A stretch of 64,000 nucleotides of DNA from positions 1-64,000 of the forward strand of contig CAYHGX010000002.1 of assembly GCA_964356355.1 (NCBI GenBank). Direction: 5' to 3'. The notes beneath the pieces were generated by a model. It was not told the origin of the DNA and searched no databases. It saw nothing but the letters and a program-made list of their open reading frames with translations. The translations under genes were made by a program, and so were the position numbers. The stretch's first letter is position 1. The number at the start of each line of letters is the position of its first letter. Shown piece by piece: positions 33,832-43,605 of this stretch. This stretch comes from CAYHGX01 sp964356355 (GTDB lineage: Bacteria; Patescibacteriota; Gracilibacteria; UBA1369; LOWO2-01-FULL-3).

Positions 33832-36800
33832 ATGTCAAATCAGCAGCAACAAGAGGACGTTAAAAACCTTAGGAAGGACAGGTTCAACACCATTAGTTTG
33901 GCTGTAGCCTCCCCTGAGGAAATCCTCGCCTGGTCTCACGGTGAAGTTAAAAAACCAGAAACAATTAACTATCGCACACAAAAACCTGAAAGAGATGGCC
34001 TATTCTGTGAGAAAATTTTCGGACCAACTAAAAACTGGGAATGTTATTGTGGAAAGTACAAAAGAATCAGATACAAAGGCGTAATCTGTGAAAAGTGCGG
34101 AGTTGAAGTTACAAGATCATCAGTTCGTCGTGAAAGAATGGCCCACATCAAATTGGCCGTTCCAGTTACACACATCTGGTTTCTTCGTTCCACTCCAAGC
34201 CGCATTGGTCTTCTTTTAGACCTACCAATCAAAACTCTCGAACAGGTTGTCTATTTCGCCGCTTACATTGTTTCAGAAGTAGACATGGATGCCCGAGACA
34301 AAGCCCTTGAGCAACTAAAAACCGAATACAAAACTCACAAAAAACACATCCAGGACGAATTCAAAGAGAAATCACTCGACATCGAAAAGATGGAAGATGG
34401 AAAGCTAAAATCAGCTGCCATGGCCGATCTCGAAAAAGAATTTGGCCGCAAAATTGAAGACCTCGACTATCAACATGGCGACACCAAGGACAACCTGGAA
34501 AAACTAGGTGTTGGAGAAGTCTTCTCTGAAGTTGAATACCGCAACATGTCCATGAAATTTGGACACATCTTCAGAGCCGGCACAGGAGCTGAAACAATTC
34601 GCAACGTAATTGGCAATATCAATCTTGAGAACCTAATCGAACAACTTAAAGAAGAGGCAAAAAGAGCCTCTGGCCAAAAGCACAAAAAGATCATCAAGAG
34701 AATCAAGCTTGCAGGAAGTTTATCAAAAGCCGGCATCAAGGCAGAATGGTTCATCATGACTATCCTCCCAATCATTCCACCAGACCTACGCCCAATGGTA
34801 CAGCTTGATGGTGGCCGTTTCGCCGCTTCCGACCTCAATGATCTCTATAGAAGAGTAATCAACAGAAACAACCGCCTAAAACGTCTACTCTCAATCGGCG
34901 CTCCAGAAGTTATCTGCAGAAATGAAAAGCGTATGCTTCAGGAAGCCGTTGATACCCTATTAAACAACAGCGCCCGCCAAGGAAAAACAGTATTCAACTC
35001 CGGCGACAAACGTAAGTTACGTTCACTATCCGACATGCTTAAGGGTAAGCAAGGACGTTTCCGTCAAAACTTGCTTGGTAAACGTGTAGATTACTCCGGT
35101 CGTTCTGTAATCATCATCGGTCCAAAGTTAAAACTTAGCCAATGTGGTCTACCAAAAATCATGGCTCTCGAGCTCTTCAAGCCATTTATTATTGGGCGTC
35201 TAATCAGAGATGGTTTCGCTCACAACATCAAGAACGCAGAAAAGCTAATGCAAGCAGGCAAACGTGAAGTTTGGGACATCCTCGAAGATGTCACAAAAGA
35301 TCACTACGTACTACTAAACCGTGCGCCTACCCTTCACCGCCTTGGTATCCAGGCCTTCCAGCCAGTACTGATCGAAGGTAAAGCGATTCAGGTTCACCCA
35401 CTCGTTTGTGCGGCCTTCAATGCCGACTTCGACGGTGACCAAATGGCTATCCACGTACCACTTTCAACAGCCGCTCAACAAGAGGCCAAAGAGCTAATGC
35501 TTTCCAGCCAAAACTTGCTTAAACCATCCGCCGGTGAACCAATCGTAGCTCCAACTCAAGACATGGTCCTTGGTTGCTACTATCTCACAAAACTCGGCAA
35601 AAACAAGCTTGGTGAAGGCATGGCATTCTCTTCAATCGAAGAGGCAATTATCGCCTACCAAACAGGTTATGTCCACCTTCAAGCCGCAATCAAATGCCGC
35701 TACAAAGGAGAAATCCGTGAAACTACACTTGGTCGCCTAATCTTCAACTCTTTCATGCCAGAAGAAATGGGCTACATCAACCATAACGTAGGCAAGAATC
35801 AGCTCACAGAGCTCATCACCGACTCCTTCGAAAACATCAGCCATAAAGCCACAGTTGTACTCGTAGACAACCTCAAAGACATTGGCTTCAAGTTTGCCAC
35901 AAAATCCGGCATCTCTTTCAGCCAAGACGACATGCAGGTTCCAAAAGAGAAAGATCAAATCGTTGAAGCAGCATCTGAAATCATCAAAACGATCAACAGC
36001 CAATACTGGAAAGGTCTCATCACTGACGATGAACGTTACAATCACACTATCAAAGTTTGGTCACGTGCCAAATCCGACGTTGCAGGTGTAATGATCAAAA
36101 ATGTCCACGATGAAAACAACGTCTTCTACATGATCGACTCCGGAGCCCGTGGTAACTGGGGACAAATTACTCAGCTCTGCGGTATGAAGGGTCTCGTTGC
36201 CAATCCGGCCGGCCGTACAATTGAGCTTCCGATCAAGTCCAACCTCAAAGAAGGATTTACTATCTTGGAATACTTCATTGCTACACACGGAGGACGAAAA
36301 GGTAAATCAGATACAGCGCTTAAAACAGCTGAAGCCGGTTACCTCACACGTCGTCTAGTAGACTCAAACCAAGATATCGTGATCCGCGAAGAGGACTGTG
36401 GCTCAACAAGCTCACACGTTATCACCCGCGCCGAATCAGAAATCATTGGTGAAGCCTTTGAAAACCGCATCTACGGACGCACACTAGCAGTCGACATCAA
36501 AGATGCAAAAGGCAAAGTCATCGCTGAAAAAGAAAAAATTATTGAAAAAGAAACTCTTAAGAGAATTGGTGAAGCACAAAGTATCGAAGCACACGTTCGC
36601 TCCATCATGACCTGCCGAACAGAAAACGGTATCTGCGTAAAATGTTACGGTAAAGACCTTGGTAGCAACAAAGAGGTGCAAATCGGTACCGCCGTTGGTA
36701 TCATCGCCGCCCAGAGTATTGGTGAGCCAGGTACACAGCTTACAATGCGTACCTTCCACATGGGAGGTGTTGCCGAAGGCAGCGACATCACACAGGGTCT

Positions 36801-37734
36801 AGCACGTGTAGAGGAGCTCTTCGAAGCCCGTTCACCAAAGCGTCCAGCCATTCTTACAGAGATCGAAGGTAAAGCTAAAATCCACCAGAAAGGTAAACTT
36901 ATCGAAATTTCCGTTACCTCTTCTGAACCATTGGAAATGATCTATCCCCTTCTTACAGACATGAATCCAGTCGTAAAAGTTGGAGACAAGATAAAGGCAA
37001 AGCAAGTACTCGCAAAATCCGAGAACCAAAAAACTACAGTAAAAGCCACAGATGACGGTAAAGTTGCCGCCATCGAAGACAGCAGAATCATTGTTAAAAC
37101 CGAGGATAAAGTTAAGAAAATCTACCCGGTTCCATACGGAAAAACTCTTCGAATCAAGGACAACGAACAGGTTCAAAGAGGTCAACCTCTCACAAACGGA
37201 CACCTTGATCTTAAAGAACTTCTAAGCCTCACCACAGTTTACACTGCACAGAAATACATCGTAAACGAGGTACAGACAATCTACGCTTCTCAAGGTCAGA
37301 GTATCAACGACAAGCACATCGAGATTATCGCCCGCCAAATGCTTTCAAAAGTTAGAATCCTTGAAAGTGGCGACAGCGATCTACTCCCAGGCGAAATCGT
37401 GGACATCATCAAATTCGAAAACATCAACGACAAACTAGCCGTAAAAGCAAAAGGTGAACGACTACTTCTAGGTCTTACAAGAATTGCTCTCTATACAGAT
37501 AGTTGGCTCTCAGCCGCATCCTTCCAGGAAACAATTCGTGTACTAGTTGAAGCCTCAACTACAAACCGTCAAGACCGACTAGAAGGCCTAAAGGAAAACG
37601 TTATTATCGGTAAACTAATCCCTGCAGGTGCCACCTACCGCAAACGTCGCAGATCAGAAAACAATCTGCCAGAAGAAGAACTTGCAGAACAAGTAGAGGT
37701 AGCCGAAAAAGCAAAATTCCTACCTGTTATATAA
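33832..37734 (+). CDS. rpoC: RNA polymerase beta' subunit
   Basis: Largest RNA polymerase subunit, 1300 residues. N-terminal zinc site CYCGKYKRIRYKGVICEKCG (about 72-91), catalytic Mg loop NADFDGDQM (about 530-538), the second zinc site with Cys in EEDCGS and TCRTENGICVKC (about 927), the GEPGTQLTMRTFH trigger-loop region. Between zinc finger and clamp (about 160-230) is a charged coiled-coil insertion. It follows ssb by 33 bases without a visible promoter, so rpoB-ssb-rpoC are probably co-transcribed. Confidence 0.98.
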   Translation: MSNQQQQEDVKNLRKDRFNTISLAVASPEEILAWSHGEVKKPETINYRTQKPERDGLFCEKIFGPTKNWECYCGKYKRIRYKGVICEKCGVEVTRSSVRRERMAHIKLAVPVTHIWFLRSTPSRIGLLLDLPIKTLEQVVYFAAYIVSEVDMDARDKALEQLKTEYKTHKKHIQDEFKEKSLDIEKMEDGKLKSAAMADLEKEFGRKIEDLDYQHGDTKDNLEKLGVGEVFSEVEYRNMSMKFGHIFRAGTGAETIRNVIGNINLENLIEQLKEEAKRASGQKHKKIIKRIKLAGSLSKAGIKAEWFIMTILPIIPPDLRPMVQLDGGRFAASDLNDLYRRVINRNNRLKRLLSIGAPEVICRNEKRMLQEAVDTLLNNSARQGKTVFNSGDKRKLRSLSDMLKGKQGRFRQNLLGKRVDYSGRSVIIIGPKLKLSQCGLPKIMALELFKPFIIGRLIRDGFAHNIKNAEKLMQAGKREVWDILEDVTKDHYVLLNRAPTLHRLGIQAFQPVLIEGKAIQVHPLVCAAFNADFDGDQMAIHVPLSTAAQQEAKELMLSSQNLLKPSAGEPIVAPTQDMVLGCYYLTKLGKNKLGEGMAFSSIEEAIIAYQTGYVHLQAAIKCRYKGEIRETTLGRLIFNSFMPEEMGYINHNVGKNQLTELITDSFENISHKATVVLVDNLKDIGFKFATKSGISFSQDDMQVPKEKDQIVEAASEIIKTINSQYWKGLITDDERYNHTIKVWSRAKSDVAGVMIKNVHDENNVFYMIDSGARGNWGQITQLCGMKGLVANPAGRTIELPIKSNLKEGFTILEYFIATHGGRKGKSDTALKTAEAGYLTRRLVDSNQDIVIREEDCGSTSSHVITRAESEIIGEAFENRIYGRTLAVDIKDAKGKVIAEKEKIIEKETLKRIGEAQSIEAHVRSIMTCRTENGICVKCYGKDLGSNKEVQIGTAVGIIAAQSIGEPGTQLTMRTFHMGGVAEGSDITQGLARVEELFEARSPKRPAILTEIEGKAKIHQKGKLIEISVTSSEPLEMIYPLLTDMNPVVKVGDKIKAKQVLAKSENQKTTVKATDDGKVAAIEDSRIIVKTEDKVKKIYPVPYGKTLRIKDNEQVQRGQPLTNGHLDLKELLSLTTVYTAQKYIVNEVQTIYASQGQSINDKHIEIIARQMLSKVRILESGDSDLLPGEIVDIIKFENINDKLAVKAKGERLLLGLTRIALYTDSWLSAASFQETIRVLVEASTTNRQDRLEGLKENVIIGKLIPAGATYRKRRRSENNLPEEELAEQVEVAEKAKFLPVI

Positions 37735-37740
37735 TTCCCC

Positions 37741-37767
37741 TTGCATTTCAAAAAAACATGATATAAA
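37741..37767 (+). promoter_or_regulatory. Possible rpsL promoter
   Basis: TTGCAT (37741-37746) and TATAAA (37762-37767) are separated by only 15 bases. The position, between the rpoC stop and rpsL start, is right, but the spacing is short. Confidence 0.4.
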
Positions 37768-37779
37768 TTTAGCCGCACT

Positions 37780-38193
37780 ATGCCAACAATAAACCAGTTA
37801 ATTAAGAAACCACGCAAAACAGCCGCGAGAAAAAGCAAATCTCCAGCTCTACAGTTCACTATGAACAACTTGCGTAACCGTGCTGTACAGCTAGGATGCC
37901 CACAGAAACGTGGCGTCTGCGTAAAGGTTACAACCATGACTCCTAAAAAGCCTAACTCTGCGCTTCGAAAGATCGCCAAAGTTCGTCTTACAAACGGCAT
38001 GGAAGTAAACGCCTATATCCCGGGAGAAGGTCACAACCTTCAAGAACACTCAGTTGTTGCTATTCGCGGCGGCAGAGTAAAAGATCTACCAGGTGTACGT
38101 TATCATATTATTCGTGGTCTTCTTGACACCCAAGGTGTTTCCAAAAGAAGACAAGGCCGCTCAAAATACGGCGCTAAGAAACCTAAAGCTTAA
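37780..38193 (+). CDS. rpsL: 30S ribosomal protein S12
   Basis: Decoding-centre protein of the small subunit, 137 residues. The two conserved loops are intact: TPKKPNSALRKIAKVRLTNG with Lys at the streptomycin-sensitive position, and GGRVKDLPGVRYH containing the Asp that is methylthiolated in some bacteria. C-terminal tail GRSKYGAKKPK is standard. It is six bases before rpsG. Confidence 0.98.
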   Translation: MPTINQLIKKPRKTAARKSKSPALQFTMNNLRNRAVQLGCPQKRGVCVKVTTMTPKKPNSALRKIAKVRLTNGMEVNAYIPGEGHNLQEHSVVAIRGGRVKDLPGVRYHIIRGLLDTQGVSKRRQGRSKYGAKKPKA

Positions 38194-38199
38194 ACCATT

Positions 38200-38649
38200 A
38201 TGGCTCACAAAACATTTCTTCCAGAAGAATCATCCCCACTACAGGAAAAATTTATCAACTACGTAATGCTTGATGGCAAGAAGTCTGTTGCACGAAATAT
38301 TTTCAACACAACACTTAAGATCATTAGCAAGAAAACTTCTGGTGACCCAGAAAAAGTTTTCAAACTAGCTATCGACAACATCAAGCCACACGTTGAAGTA
38401 AAAGCTAAAAGAATCGGTGGTGCAGTATATCAAGTACCTCGTGAAGTTAAGCCAGATCGTCAGCTTGCATTGGCCTTCCGTTGGATCATTGGTGCCGCTC
38501 GCGGCAAAAAGGGTTCAGCAATGTCACAGAAACTTGCAAACGAAATCATTGAAGCCTCAAACTCACAGGGTGCAGCCATGAAGAAGAAAGAAGACACCCA
38601 CCGCATGGCCGAGGCCAACAAAGCCTTCGCACATCTTGCGAAGTACTAG
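38200..38649 (+). CDS. rpsG: 30S ribosomal protein S7
   Basis: Primary binder of the 3' domain of 16S rRNA and part of the E site, 149 residues. Typical motifs: KFINYVMLDGKKSVA near the N-terminus, GGAVYQVPREVKPDRQLALA, and a C-terminal KKKEDTHRMAEANKAFAHL. It pairs with rpsL; a terminator then separates them from fusA, so the str operon is split into two transcripts here. Confidence 0.98.
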   Translation: MAHKTFLPEESSPLQEKFINYVMLDGKKSVARNIFNTTLKIISKKTSGDPEKVFKLAIDNIKPHVEVKAKRIGGAVYQVPREVKPDRQLALAFRWIIGAARGKKGSAMSQKLANEIIEASNSQGAAMKKKEDTHRMAEANKAFAHLAKY

Positions 38650-38672
38650 TCGACACATTAAAACAACACTCA

Positions 38673-38700
38673 AAGAGTCCCCACCGGGGCTCTTTTTTTT
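38673..38700 (+). terminator. Rho-independent terminator after rpsG
   Basis: AAGAG and CCCC pair with GGGG and CTCTT around an ACC loop (one bulged T), followed by eight T. Clean and well placed before the fusA promoter. Confidence 0.9.
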
Positions 38701-38715
38701 CGCTAATATCACGCC

Positions 38716-38743
38716 TTGACTTAGCCCAGCTCCTCCCTATAAT
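38716..38743 (+). promoter_or_regulatory. fusA promoter
   Basis: TTGACT (38716-38721), 16 bases, TATAAT (38738-38743). Leader about 35 bases, without Shine-Dalgarno. Confidence 0.9.
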
Positions 38744-38784
38744 GCTCGTGCTTATCAAGCATGTACTTATAACAATTATTCACA

Positions 38785-40875
38785 ATGTCCGAAGCTCTCA
38801 AACACCTTCGCAATATCGGGATTATCGCCCATATCGACGCAGGAAAAACCACATTCACAGAACGTATTCTTTTTTACACAGGTAGAACACACAAAATCGG
38901 TGAAACACACTCCGGCGAATCTCAGATGGACTGGATGGAACAAGAAAAAGAGAGAGGCATCACAATTACCTCAGCCGCTACTACTTGTAGCTGGACCACC
39001 ACAGACACCAACGAACAAAACAGAATCAACATCATCGACACTCCGGGACACGTAGACTTCACAGTAGAGGTCGAACGCTCACTCCGCGTACTTGATGGCG
39101 GCGTTGCGGTTTTCGACGGTGCGATGGGAGTAGAGCCACAATCAGAAACAGTTTGGAGACAAGCCGACAAATATAACGTTCCTCGTATCGCCTTCATCAA
39201 CAAGATGGACAAAACAGGCGGCGACTTCTACATGAGCTTGGACAGCATCAAAAAACGTCTAAACCCAAATGCTGTAGCCATCCAACTCCCAATCGGTGCT
39301 GAAAGAGAATTCAGCGGAGTAGTTGATCTAGTACAGCAAAAAGCCTACACATTCGAAGGTAAAAGCGGCGAGATCATCAAAGAAATTCCAGTACCAGAAG
39401 ATATGGTAGCTAAAATGGCCGAGTACCGTGCAATCATGATCGAGAAAATTTCCGAGCACGACGACGCCCTAATGGAAAAATTCCTTGAAGGCGCAGATCT
39501 AACAATAGAAGAAATTCGCGCAGGTCTTCGTAAAGGTACAATCATTGGAGAAATCTACCCGGTTCTCTGCGGTACAGCTCTTCAAAACATGGGAGTTCAA
39601 TTGGTACTCAACGCAGTTTGCCACTACCTTCCAAGCCCAATGGAAATCAAAGCCATCCCAGCTACAGACCTCAAGACAAACGAAGAAATCGAAATTAAAG
39701 TTAGCGAAAGCGAACCATTCTCCGGTCTAGCCTTCAAAATCGCTACAGATCCATACGTTGGCTCACTCACCTACTTCCGTGTTTACTCAGGAAAACTAGA
39801 AAGTGGTAGCTACATTCTAAACTCTTCAAAAGATTCTAAAGAACGTGTTGGTCGTATCCTTCAGATGCATGCCAATTCACGTGAAGAAATTAAATCCGTA
39901 AAAACCGGTGATATCGCCGCCCTAGTAGGTCTTAAAAACACCACTACCGGAAACACTCTATGTGATCCTGATCATCCAGTTCTTCTTGAATCAATCACCT
40001 TCCCAGAACCAGTTATCCGTATTGCAGTTGAGCCAAAAACTAAAGCCGACCAGGAAAAAATGGGTATGGCTCTGCAAAAACTTTCTGAAGAAGATCCAAC
40101 CTTCCGTGTAAATACAGACGAAGAAACAGGTCAAACAATCATCGCAGGAATGGGTGAGCTTCACCTTGATATCCTTGTTGATCGTATGAAGAGAGAGTTC
40201 AAAGTAGAAGCCAACATCGGTGCTCCACAGGTTGCCTACCGTGAAACAATCACACAGGCAGTTACCATGGAAGAAAAATATGCCAAGCAATCAGGTGGTC
40301 GTGGTCAGTTCGGTCACGTACATCTTAAAGTTAGCCCTCAGGAACCAGGAAAAGGTTACGAATTCGTCAACTCAATTGTGGGTGGTAAAATTCCAAGAGA
40401 ATATATTCCAGCCGTAGATAAAGGTATTCAGGAAGCTATGACTCGCGGTATCCTTGCCGGCTATCCGGTAGTAGACATCAAAGCTGAGCTCTACGATGGA
40501 AGTTACCATGATGTGGATTCATCAGAATTGGCCTTCAAAATTGCCGGTTCTATCTGTTTCCAAAACGCTGCAAAAAAAGCCACTCCAATCATTCTTGAGC
40601 CAATCATGGAGGTAGAGGTTACAGTTCCTGAAGATTACTTCGGTGACGTAATGGGAGATATCAACTCTCGCCGTGGTCAAATCCTAGAAAGCGGTGATCG
40701 TGGTGTTGTTAAATTCATCAAATCAAGAATCCCACTCTCAGCAATGTTTGGTTATGCAACTGAGCTTCGTTCAATGACACAAGGCCGCGGTAACTACACA
40801 ATGGAATTTGGTCATTATGAAAAAGTTCCTAATAACGTTGCAGAGGAAATCATCGCCAAGAGAAGCGCGAAATAA
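38785..40875 (+). CDS. fusA: Translation elongation factor G
   Basis: Ribosomal translocase GTPase, 696 residues, normal length. G1 AHIDAGKTT (15-23), ERGITITSAATT switch, G3 DTPGHVDF, G4 NKMD, then domains II-V with YRETIT, the domain IV tip SGGRGQFGHV and PIMEVEVTVPEDYFGDVMGD. It has its own promoter and is followed by tuf, also with its own promoter. Confidence 0.98.
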   Translation: MSEALKHLRNIGIIAHIDAGKTTFTERILFYTGRTHKIGETHSGESQMDWMEQEKERGITITSAATTCSWTTTDTNEQNRINIIDTPGHVDFTVEVERSLRVLDGGVAVFDGAMGVEPQSETVWRQADKYNVPRIAFINKMDKTGGDFYMSLDSIKKRLNPNAVAIQLPIGAEREFSGVVDLVQQKAYTFEGKSGEIIKEIPVPEDMVAKMAEYRAIMIEKISEHDDALMEKFLEGADLTIEEIRAGLRKGTIIGEIYPVLCGTALQNMGVQLVLNAVCHYLPSPMEIKAIPATDLKTNEEIEIKVSESEPFSGLAFKIATDPYVGSLTYFRVYSGKLESGSYILNSSKDSKERVGRILQMHANSREEIKSVKTGDIAALVGLKNTTTGNTLCDPDHPVLLESITFPEPVIRIAVEPKTKADQEKMGMALQKLSEEDPTFRVNTDEETGQTIIAGMGELHLDILVDRMKREFKVEANIGAPQVAYRETITQAVTMEEKYAKQSGGRGQFGHVHLKVSPQEPGKGYEFVNSIVGGKIPREYIPAVDKGIQEAMTRGILAGYPVVDIKAELYDGSYHDVDSSELAFKIAGSICFQNAAKKATPIILEPIMEVEVTVPEDYFGDVMGDINSRRGQILESGDRGVVKFIKSRIPLSAMFGYATELRSMTQGRGNYTMEFGHYEKVPNNVAEEIIAKRSAK

Positions 40876-40877
40876 TC

Positions 40878-40906
40878 TTGCGAAGTAGAAAATTTTAATA
40901 TACTAT
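40878..40906 (+). promoter_or_regulatory. tuf promoter
   Basis: TTGCGA (40878-40883), 17 bases, TACTAT (40901-40906), starting three bases after the fusA stop. Leader about 36 bases. Confidence 0.75.
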
Positions 40907-40948
40907 TCGCGCGCTAGTCCAAATAAATAATAATCTAACAACAATCAT

Positions 40949-42139
40949 ATGGCTGACGGAGTATTTGATAGGAGTAAGCCACACGTGAACGTAGGTACAA
41001 TTGGCCACGTAGACCACGGTAAAACTACTCTTACAGCAGCAATCACAAACGTAGCTGCAAAGCATTTCGGTGGTAGCAACAAAGCTGTTGCCTTTGCTCA
41101 GATCGACAACGCACCTGAGGAAAGAGAAAGAGGTATTACAATCGCTACTTCTCACCAGGAGTACGAAACAAGCAAGAGACACTACGCACACGTAGACTGT
41201 CCAGGACATGCCGATTATGTTAAGAACATGATCACTGGTGCTGCCCAGATGGACGGAGCTATCCTTGTAGTATCTGCTGCAGATGGTCCAATGCCACAGA
41301 CTCGTGAACACATCCTACTTGCTAAGCAGGTTAACGTTCCATACATCGTAGTATTCATGAACAAAATGGATATTGCCGATCCAGATATCGCTGAACTTTC
41401 AGAAATGGAGGTTCGTGAACTTCTAACTAAATATGAATTCCCTGGAGACACTACTCCATTCCTCAAAGGTTCAGCTACTAAGGCACTTGCAGATCCAGGT
41501 GGAGAAGATGCTAAGCCAATCGTTGAGCTTCTTGAAACACTTGATTCATACATCCCAGACCCTGTACGTATCTTGGATAAGCCACTTCTTATGCCAGTTG
41601 AGGACGTATTCTCAATCAAAGGCCGTGGTACAGTTGCTACAGGAAGAATTGAACAAGGTATCGTTAAAATCAACGAAGAAATTGAAATCATTGGTATCCG
41701 TCCTTCAAGAAAGGTAGTTGTAACTGGTGTTGAAATGTTCAAGAAAACTCTTGATCAAGGTCAAGCTGGTGATAACGTTGGTATCCTAATGCGTGGTATT
41801 GAAAGAGAAGAAATTGAACGCGGACAGGTTATTGCTGCTCCTGGTAGCATCAAGCCTCACACAAAATTTGAATCAGAGGTTTACGTACTAACCAAAGATG
41901 AAGGTGGTCGTCATACACCATTCTTCAAAGGCTACAAGCCACAGTTTTACATCCGAACTACAGACGTAACTGGCTCAGTTGAGCTTCCAGCTGGAGTTGA
42001 GATGGTAATGCCTGGTGATAGCGTAAACATGGTAGTTACACTAGGAGCACCTATCGCCCTAGATGCAGGTACTCGCTTCGCTATCCGTGAAGGTGGTCGT
42101 ACAGTAGGATCAGGCGTAATCGCTAAGATCATAGAGTAG
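40949..42139 (+). CDS. tuf: Translation elongation factor Tu
   Basis: Delivers aminoacyl-tRNA to the ribosome, 396 residues. G1 GHVDHGKTT (19-27), ERERGITIATSH, G3 DCPGHADYVKNM, G4 NKMD, domain III GRHTPFFKGYKPQFYIRT and the C-terminal GGRTVGSGVIAKI. Codons are strongly biased to a restricted set, as expected for a very highly expressed gene. It is followed by two hairpins, the second a terminator. Confidence 0.99.
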   Translation: MADGVFDRSKPHVNVGTIGHVDHGKTTLTAAITNVAAKHFGGSNKAVAFAQIDNAPEERERGITIATSHQEYETSKRHYAHVDCPGHADYVKNMITGAAQMDGAILVVSAADGPMPQTREHILLAKQVNVPYIVVFMNKMDIADPDIAELSEMEVRELLTKYEFPGDTTPFLKGSATKALADPGGEDAKPIVELLETLDSYIPDPVRILDKPLLMPVEDVFSIKGRGTVATGRIEQGIVKINEEIEIIGIRPSRKVVVTGVEMFKKTLDQGQAGDNVGILMRGIEREEIERGQVIAAPGSIKPHTKFESEVYVLTKDEGGRHTPFFKGYKPQFYIRTTDVTGSVELPAGVEMVMPGDSVNMVVTLGAPIALDAGTRFAIREGGRTVGSGVIAKIIE

Positions 42140-42168
42140 TTACTTAAGCGCACAAGCGCGAAGTAACT
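42138..42168 (+). other. Hairpin directly after tuf
   Basis: AGTTACTT (42138-42145) pairs perfectly with AAGTAACT (42161-42168); the loop contains GCGC twice and may pair further. It is not followed by T residues. Possibly a 3' RNA-stabilising structure. Confidence 0.5.
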
Positions 42169-42222
42169 TGGAGTGCCCCACGCACGAACCCCGCATCCCA
42201 AGAAATAAACAAACGCTTACCA

Positions 42223-42252
42223 GAAAGGGCCCCGATTTATCGGGGCCCTTTC
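42223..42252 (+). terminator. Terminator after tuf
   Basis: A perfect 13-base-pair stem, GAAAGGGCCCCGA with TCGGGGCCCTTTC, around a TTTA loop, followed by GTTTAT. The T run is weak but the stem is the strongest in the window. It may also stop the convergent gene ending at 42269. Confidence 0.8.
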
Positions 42253-42268
42253 GTTTATACCAATCTCT

Positions 42269-43426
42269 CTATGCTGCAGCCTCCATCTCCCCACGAACAA
42301 AATCGACTACAATAGACTCCAACATCGATACCGCTTCTTTCAGAGAAATTCGCTTTTCAGGATCCATCTGTACCATAGAGGCAACACAGCCATCTGTCGC
42401 CATCTTAATTTTGTCATAATCCTGATCTCTCCACCTACTATAGCGAGCACCTTCAATACATCTTCCAAACTCAAAAACTAATTCCCTATCAGAAATTGTT
42501 CTTTTATCCTTACCCATTACCGGTCCACTAGGAACATCGTAATGAGTAACCATATCCTCGATGGAAGGCATATCCAAAACCAATCTTTCTGGAGGGATAT
42601 ACCCATACTTAGTCATATAATAAGAAATCTCATCCTCAGTTGAAACAAGACCATCCATGTCAAACAACAACGCCCTATCGGCAACGAGATCAACTGCTAT
42701 ATTACTAGGATTATTGTCAGTTAAAGCCAACCCCCTTTCAAATAAAAACAACGACCCCTTCATTGCATCAATCACATATTGAATTATTTTTCCTAAAGAC
42801 ACACCAGAATTTCTATCCGCTATCAACTTATCAAGCGTAACAATATCTAAATAATCATGAACTTCATGCACCTTACTATATTGATCAAGTCCTCTGGAAG
42901 TAATCGAATAAGCCAAATACGGACTGCGTTCAGTCAAATCATACAATCTCCTCACGGCACGCATATTCTCAATCTTGTTAGGTTGCCTAACCAAAGCATC
43001 AGGCTTATCAATAGTCCTTCTTGAATCCAAAAAGAATGATTTACAACCACCTTCCCTCTCAGCATGAACCTTTTGCACAACATTAACCTCAACCCGATCA
43101 AGAATCTGCCTTATTTCTCCATCAGTAGAAAAATAAAAAGCAAGTCTACTGTGCACCTTTTCGATGAATTGCAACAACAATGGATCAACACTTGCAATAC
43201 CCTCAGGCTTCACACTCACAGGATCTAAGAAATTTACTAAAACCAACCTAACCTCTTCCTCATCAGGCCCAATAGGAGAGATCACTGCAGCTATCCGACT
43301 TGCAAGATCCAAAGCAATAGAGTGAACATCTACCTCGGACAAAAATTCCTTATCAACAAGCTCAGACACAGATGCTTGAACAAAATCCAATCTATCGTCC
43401 ACAACTAAGATGTTTGCATTACGCAT
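42269..43426 (-). CDS. Protein-kinase-like protein, 385 residues
   Basis: I infer a eukaryotic-like kinase fold in the C-terminal two thirds. Residues 231-260 (GLALTDNNPSNIAVD...LLFDMDGL) match a catalytic loop plus DFG region: Asp237 and Asn242 fit the catalytic Asp and Mg-binding Asn, and D256-MDG fits DFG, although HRD is LTD and the usual Lys is Asn. YIPPERL (276-282) resembles the APE motif, and MDPEKRISLKEAVSMLE (354-370) the last helix of kinases. A Gly-rich loop is not evident. Residues 5-13 (NILVVDDRL) look like the start of a receiver domain, but the rest does not clearly follow. It could be a pseudokinase. Convergent to tuf. Confidence 0.6.
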   Translation of the reverse strand: MRNANILVVDDRLDFVQASVSELVDKEFLSEVDVHSIALDLASRIAAVISPIGPDEEEVRLVLVNFLDPVSVKPEGIASVDPLLLQFIEKVHSRLAFYFSTDGEIRQILDRVEVNVVQKVHAEREGGCKSFFLDSRRTIDKPDALVRQPNKIENMRAVRRLYDLTERSPYLAYSITSRGLDQYSKVHEVHDYLDIVTLDKLIADRNSGVSLGKIIQYVIDAMKGSLFLFERGLALTDNNPSNIAVDLVADRALLFDMDGLVSTEDEISYYMTKYGYIPPERLVLDMPSIEDMVTHYDVPSGPVMGKDKRTISDRELVFEFGRCIEGARYSRWRDQDYDKIKMATDGCVASMVQMDPEKRISLKEAVSMLESIVVDFVRGEMEAAA

Positions 43427-43551
43427 AGTAGAACTATCTAATACAACTCCCCCACTAATAACAATTATTTAAATTTCAAAAACAACAAAACCCAAAATAC
43501 TAAGTCAACAAGGCACATTTAAAGCCTCTTCGATCTCCCTCCACTCAGGAG

Positions 43552-43579
43552 TTGACAAAAGTCATCCATGCCCTACAAT
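43552..43579 (+). promoter_or_regulatory. Promoter of the 332-residue orphan
   Basis: TTGACA (43552-43557), 16 bases, TACAAT (43574-43579). The open frame can be read from the TTG of the -35 box, but transcription should start near 43586, so the ATG at 43606 is the start. Confidence 0.85.
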
Positions 43580-43605
43580 ACCACCCACCCATTAAAATCA
43601 ATCCA

